A stretch of DNA of 64,000 nt. Source: Brachionus plicatilis. Its lineage: Eukaryota; Rotifera; Eurotatoria; Ploima; Brachionidae. The notes beneath the pieces were generated by a model that saw nothing but the letters and a program-made list of their open reading frames with translations, had not been told where the DNA came from and made no database searches. The position numbers and the translations under genes were made by a program. The stretch lies in contig QEOQ01000191.1 in NCBI GenBank assembly GCA_010279815.1, positions 561,513 to 625,512 on the forward strand, written 5' to 3'. Shown piece after piece: positions 59,489 through 64,000 of this stretch (within the stretch, counting starts at the first letter, position 1; each line of letters begins with the position of its first letter).

Positions 59489-60146
59489 ATTTTTTATAAA
59501 AGTAATCTGAATTACTTCAATTAAAGACTAAGCTTTGGCCAAAGACGAATAAAATCGTTTTTCGTGTGTCCAAATTCATTTTGTATTCAGTCAATTTTGA
59601 TAATGAATTTAATTAAAAAAAACAGTATTTTCCTTTTTTTTTTATTTATTAAAAATTGTAAAATTTAATAAAAAATATTATTAAAAAAATTATTTTGTTA
59701 CCTTATTAAAACTTAAAAATGCAAATCAATTCCTGTATCTATCAAGTCAGGCATTGTACCTTTCGTTTTCACTTTTTTAACTGGTTGAGTATAATATAGA
59801 AGAAATTTTATAATGAACGTTTCAGAAAACAAGTTTCTATTTAGAAAAAGGATTCAGATTTAAATTTTTTTCATCTTCTTAGTAAGGCTTAACTTTTGTG
59901 AGACTTTTTGGCAGAGTTTTTTCTAGATATTTTACTGCTAAAAGAGATAAAAATTGATTCTAAGAATTAAAATATTTATTTTGATTTATTAATTACCAAG
60001 CAATAGTTAAGCCTCGAAATAGATTTAGAAGAGGCGTCGTAATTTTAATCATGGAGGAAATAGAATTTATACAAGATCGTTGGTTGGACTCATTTTTTTA
60101 ACATCTTTGTATTAAGATAAACTTAAGAAAGAAAAATCTAATTTTG
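59489..60146. other. opsin 3 3' flank
   Basis: 3' UTR to AATAAA at 59548, then A/T-rich sequence without a gene. Confidence 0.45.
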
Positions 60147-60360
60147 TTAAGGTTCGCGCTGTTCAAAACTTCCACACCATCTTAATCGAATAAAGCAGAC
60201 CATAAAAAAACCTAGACACAAAAAAATTTTTTGTGGGGGTAAAAAAAAAAATTTTGGACTTGGGGGTCTGAAGTAAAGCGACCCACTCAAAAGTTGGTCT
60301 CATTTGAGTGTCATAAAGGATAAAAAGCTCCATCAAAAAAATCTTCATAAAGCTTCAAAA
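60147..60360 (+). mobile_element. TTAA-adjacent repeat, copy 2
   Basis: TTAAGGTTCGCGCTGTTCAA and the following ATCTTAATCGA, AACCTAGAC, GTGGGGG and GGGTCTGAAG blocks align with 37829-37990. An open frame on the opposite strand through it has no known family and is probably incidental. Confidence 0.5.
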
Positions 60361-60631
60361 TGCGACATACCATCTTTTGGAGAAATTAATTTTCTACAGT
60401 TTGATGTGAATAGTAATCGAAGGGTAAATTCAATTAACATTGTTTTACAATAAATGTTTTACACCATGTTTAAATTTTAAATGGCATAAACCCAAATTAA
60501 AACAATTTTAAATGCACACTGGGACTTCATAAACAGTAATAATTTTTTTTTAAATAATTTATAATAATAACCTAGGGTTTCTAAAATTAATAATATAAAA
60601 AATATAATTAAAATCAAAATTGGGGTTAGAG

Positions 60632-61690
60632 TAGTGTTGTAAATAAATAGCATTTGAATTTACTTTTAAATAATTAAATTAATTTTTTTATTTGAGTTCA
60701 AATTTAAACAAATTTTTATTTGAGTTTAAGTTTAAACAAATTTTTTATTTGAGTTTAAGTTTAAACAAATTTTTTATTTGAGTTTAAGTTTAAAACAAAT
60801 CTTTTATTTGAGTTCAAATTTAAACAAATTTTTTATTTGAGTTTAAGTTTAAAACAAAATTATAAGTTAAGTTTTAATTTAAACCCAGAATAATAATTAA
60901 ATTTAAATTCAAATTTGAATCATAATTCAATTCAATTTAGAATTTAAAAAAGTCAAATTATTAAGCTTATATTTGAAAATCAAAACGAAAATTTAAATTT
61001 ATTTTGGTGGTTTATATAGTAATTGTATTAATTTTAAAACGTAATTAACAAATAAATTCTAAAAATAAAGTTTTTTCCATTTTTTTTCTTTTTCCAAATA
61101 TTATTTTTTTGCTCAAGGTCTTTCTAAAACAATATGTAAATATTAATGTTTTCTTATATATTAAAAACTAATTTATATTCTTTAAAATGAGTTAAACTCA
61201 AGATTTTTTACAAGCACCTTTTACTACTCAATCGATAAACAAAAAGCAATACATTAAAAGATCTCTTTCCACAATAATTCAATTAAAGTTAGAAAATTTT
61301 AGTAAATAAAATTGCTGATATTACACTGTTGAATATAGTAAAAGAAATTCCTCAAGTAATATGCTTTTTTATTTGAAAAAAGAGCATGCAATGGAATTGG
61401 GATATCAGCATAAAATTTTAGTAGGTTTTATTTATATCCGAAAATTTAAAATAGTCAAATTGTTTAAGTGACTTTAATTAAAACATAATTTAAATAGAAT
61501 TTAGAATTATTTAAGTTAATCTTGGAATTTAAATATTTTTTGAGTTTAAATTCTAATCCAAATTTTATTATAGTTTAAATTTGAGTCCAAATTTTCTTTT
61601 AGTTTAAATTTGAATCCAAATTTTATATTAAATTTAAATCGAAATAAATCGAATAATTTGTTCAAATCGCCAATTTGATTTACAACACTA
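60632..61690. mobile_element. 1059-bp hAT MITE with perfect 8-bp duplication and 29-bp tandem array
   Basis: The ends are TAGTGTTGTAAATAAATAG and, in reverse complement, TAGTGTTGTAAATCAAA. GGTTAGAG is duplicated exactly at 60624-60631 and 61691-61698. Near the left end, six units with period 28-30 bp (TTTGAGTTTAAGTTTAAACA) begin at 60691, 60719, 60748, 60777, 60807 and 60836. The right end has related AGTTTAAATTTGAATCC units. No transposase. Confidence 0.92.
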
Positions 61691-61972
61691 GGTTAGAGTG
61701 AATGGGGATATGGCTAATTTTACCTCATAAATCCGAGGGTAGTCTGCGAGATTCTACGGTAGTAGTCATCAAAATTTTTTTTCAGACAAACATAACCACT
61801 TTTGTTTTATTTTTCTAGCTGATGAATTGTAAAGATTTTTTTGATAAAATTAGTGAATCTTATACTCCAATATTATTTTCAAAATTAAAACTGGTTTTTT
61901 TCTGAAAATTATTAGAAATCTTTCAAATAGCATTTTTTATTAGTAAAAAAATAACAAAAACTTAAGAATAAA

Positions 61973-62311
61973 ATGCAAAGTCCAAATGCCCAAAATTTCG
62001 AGGATACAATCCCGGCTGTAAGTTAGCCTTAACAAAATTTTTAATAATCATAGTTATTATTATTAATAAATGAACGATAGATAAAAGAATTTATTAAACA
62101 ATACAATAAAATAGCCGAAATTTGCTTCAACGATTGCGTCAACGATTTTACAAGCCGCAAGGTTTTAAATACCGAGGACACTTGTGTTACAAACTGTCTT
62201 GAAAAATACTTAAAAATGAATCAACGTGTTTCCATGAGATTTCAAGAGCATCAGATGTTAATTAATGAAAATCAAGTAGTTGCTGCCCAAAAAATGGGTC
62301 TTTTTAAATAA
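61973..62311 (+). CDS. TIMM9: Mitochondrial import chaperone Tim9, 2 exons, 91 aa
   Basis: Exons 61973-62017 and 62081-62311 (276 nt). Small Tim proteins form the Tim9-Tim10 hexamer that escorts hydrophobic carriers across the mitochondrial intermembrane space. The twin CX3C motif is present as CFNDC and CVTNC, separated by 15 residues. The regions IKEFIKQYNKIAE, NDFTSRKV and the Tim9 signature LEKYLKMNQRVSMRFQEHQ distinguish it from Tim10, Tim8 and Tim13. The length fits Tim9 (about 89 aa). The acceptor at GATAG|ATAAAAG is needed to keep frame; a second AG 6 nt downstream would give a stop. The stop codon TAA overlaps an AATAAA (62307-62312), and another AATAAA is at 62329. Confidence 0.92.
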
Positions 62312-62402
62312 AAACTCAAGCAAAATTGAATAAAAAATTATTTAAAATTAATTTTTATTTATTTATGTGATTTAAATTTTAAATAAATTGAAAACAAAAT
62401 TC
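62312..62402. terminator. shared 3' region between convergent Tim9 and LRR genes
   Basis: Only 91 bp separate the Tim9 stop (plus strand) from the LRR gene stop (minus strand). It contains AATAAA-type signals in both orientations (plus AATAAA at 62329; TTTATT words at about 62355-62365 serving the minus strand), so the two transcripts probably overlap at their 3' ends. Confidence 0.6.
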
Positions 62403-62960
62403 TTAAAAAGCCTCTATCAAAGTATTAAGAACTCCATCGCCATGCGCCGGTTGCCAATAATAAAACATGCTAATGTCACTTGTAAGCTCGCATAAATAAG
62501 TCTTACCATCGACCACGTAGGGTTGCACATCAGTATTCTCTAGCTTCAAACGTGAATTATCAATCAATTTTTTAAATGCCTTTTTAATGTTTTTTAAAAT
62601 CTAATTTTTGAGTTTATTTTTAAAAAATGTACAATGCATCCGGCTTCTTCAAGTCTGTTTCCCCAAATATAAATATGAGTCAACACCAGGTTTCGTTCCA
62701 AAGCTTCAGCCAATGCACACAAACCCTTGGCTCCAATATTATTTGACTTGATTGATAGTCTTAAAAAACAATCAAATAAAAACCCCAACACGAATTAAAT
62801 TTACTTTTGTAAATTTGTGTTTGCATATGTTATGGCGTCGGCTATTAGAATAGCCCCGTCATCTTCCAGTCTATTGTAACCAAGGTCCAATATCTTCAAT
62901 GGGTTATTTCTATTCAATAAAATAGCCAAATCGTTTGCACCATCTCTAGTTATTCGATTG
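62403..62960 (-). CDS. Leucine-rich-repeat protein, LRRC34-like, 3' exons only
   Basis: Minus-strand exons in order are 62960-62805, 62759-62633 and 62600-62403, joined by introns of 45 and 32 bp that keep the frame. RI/RNH-type leucine-rich repeats are visible: LKILDLGYNRLEDDGAILIA, LSIKSNNIGAKGLCALAEAL and LTHIYIWGNRLEEAGC. After them comes a conserved tail KLENTDVQPYVVDGKTYL and FYYWQPAHGDG. From memory this tail matches LRRC34, a protein linked to ciliated and germ cells, but NLR-family LRRs are the main alternative. The exon at 62960 begins after an acceptor (TTTTTTCAAG), so more 5' exons exist; none is visible between 62961 and 64000, and they probably lie outside the window. Confidence 0.75.
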
Positions 62961-64000
62961 CTTGAAAAAAAAATCAAGCGTTTGTTTTACAGAACTGTGA
63001 CATGATCATTGGAGTACATATTTTTTACTTAAATTTTGGTAAAAGATGGTAAAGAGTCAAAGCCTATAAGTTAGGATTTTTCAAAAAAAATTTTTTTTTA
63101 CTTTTTTAATTTTTTCATTTTTTACTGAATTTCATGTAACTTTGGTCAAAAAATTTAAGACACAGTTGAATTTTTTTAACCAAAAAATGGATTTAAAAAG
63201 TATTGAAAAATTACCTTAAATATTCAAAACCGTTTTAATTTTACACACCCATAATAATAAAATAAAATTATTGACAAGGAGTTAAACAGGATCCTCTTAG
63301 GAAACCCCTAAAGAATCATATCCAAATCTTAATTAAATTAAAATCCCATTTAGTTCAAGATAATTTATTGATCAAGTTCAGTTTCGTATCTTACAACTCC
63401 CAAATAGGAAAAGAAGAAAGTTAATATTTTATAAAAAGTTTCTTGTAGGTTCATTTATGTCCTTTAAAAAATAATAATTAAAAATATGCAATGATTTTAA
63501 TGAGATAAAGAAATTTAGAAAAATGATATTAAAAAGTGAAAAGATATGATAGAGGTAAATGTTGGTCAAGAAAGAAGCGTCGGTTTAATTTTAGGATTCA
63601 ATAATATTACAAAATGGATTTGGAAGTTTAAATGAACTTCTTAATTAGTTTTAATAAAAATTTGAAAAGAACATTTAATTTTAATAATAAAAAAATAATA
63701 TGAAATGAATAAAATATATATGTACAGTGCCGAAAATTAACTTGTCATATCATATCATCTGATATTATCTGATATCAAATAAAAAATTGTGTCAAGATCA
63801 TTTCTTTGTCCCTTCCTCATATCCTTTACTGTTCTTTAGTTAACAAAAGAGACCTTTTAGTTAGTATCTAGTAAATTTTAAGTTAAATGTTTGTTATCTT
63901 TTTTAAAATATTACAATCGAATTAATCTGTGACACACTTTGGTAATTTTTTCATTTAATTAAAATTAATTTATTGATTTTTCATAAATGTATTTGAAAAA
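62961..64000. other. presumed intron or flank of the LRR gene
   Basis: AT-rich with no LRR-coding exon recognisable on the minus strand and no other gene. If the LRR gene continues, this is an intron of more than 1 kb, long for this genome. Confidence 0.4.

Overview
The window is AT-rich, repeat-dense eukaryotic nuclear DNA. Spliceosomal GT-AG introns of about 50-60 bp, AATAAA poly(A) signals, opsins, Rab4 and MPDU1 identify a small invertebrate. Acceptor-like AGs lie just upstream of several start codons. Together these suggest a lophotrochozoan or gnathiferan with compact genes, such as a monogonont rotifer; that placement is inference.

Eight host genes are recognisable. From left to right they are a five-exon Rab4 GTPase (4993-5994), single-exon MPDU1 (10368-11096), two-exon OSGEPL1/Qri7 (14529-15835), three paralogous opsins in the same orientation (29598-33095, 43256-44618, 57963-59488), Tim9 (61973-62311), and the 3' end of a leucine-rich-repeat gene resembling LRRC34 on the minus strand (62403-62960, 5' exons not found). 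Tim9 and the LRR gene converge with 91 bp between their stop codons. The ORFs shown by simple translation are broken by introns; the joined exon models given here restore the frame in every host gene.

The opsins share exon lengths of 99, 177, 100 and 112 nt and a retinal-binding lysine in TM7. All three replace the NPxxY motif by SSxxY. Their 3' halves, introns included, are almost identical, which points to recent gene conversion. Opsin 1 carries a roughly 2.1 kb insertion in an intron that is 58 bp in the other two. Opsin 3 has an extra first exon and lacks the serine-rich tail.

Most of the rest is transposon debris. There are decayed non-LTR retrotransposons of at least three kinds, one sharing a 3' hairpin tail found at five places. 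There are pogo/Tigger, Tc1, hAT and SWIM-zinc-finger (MULE-like) transposase relics. Many non-autonomous inverted-repeat elements are present, several bounded by 8-9 bp target-site duplications (TSDs) that can be read directly. Nested insertions (hAT MITEs inside two LINE reading frames, a 943 bp element inside a Tigger gene) give a relative chronology. Several hAT-like MITEs are built from internal arrays of 29-42 bp palindromic monomers. A 5S rRNA pseudogene with an internal deletion lies at 53826-53912. Long stretches between these features show only AT-rich sequence with no recognisable gene.
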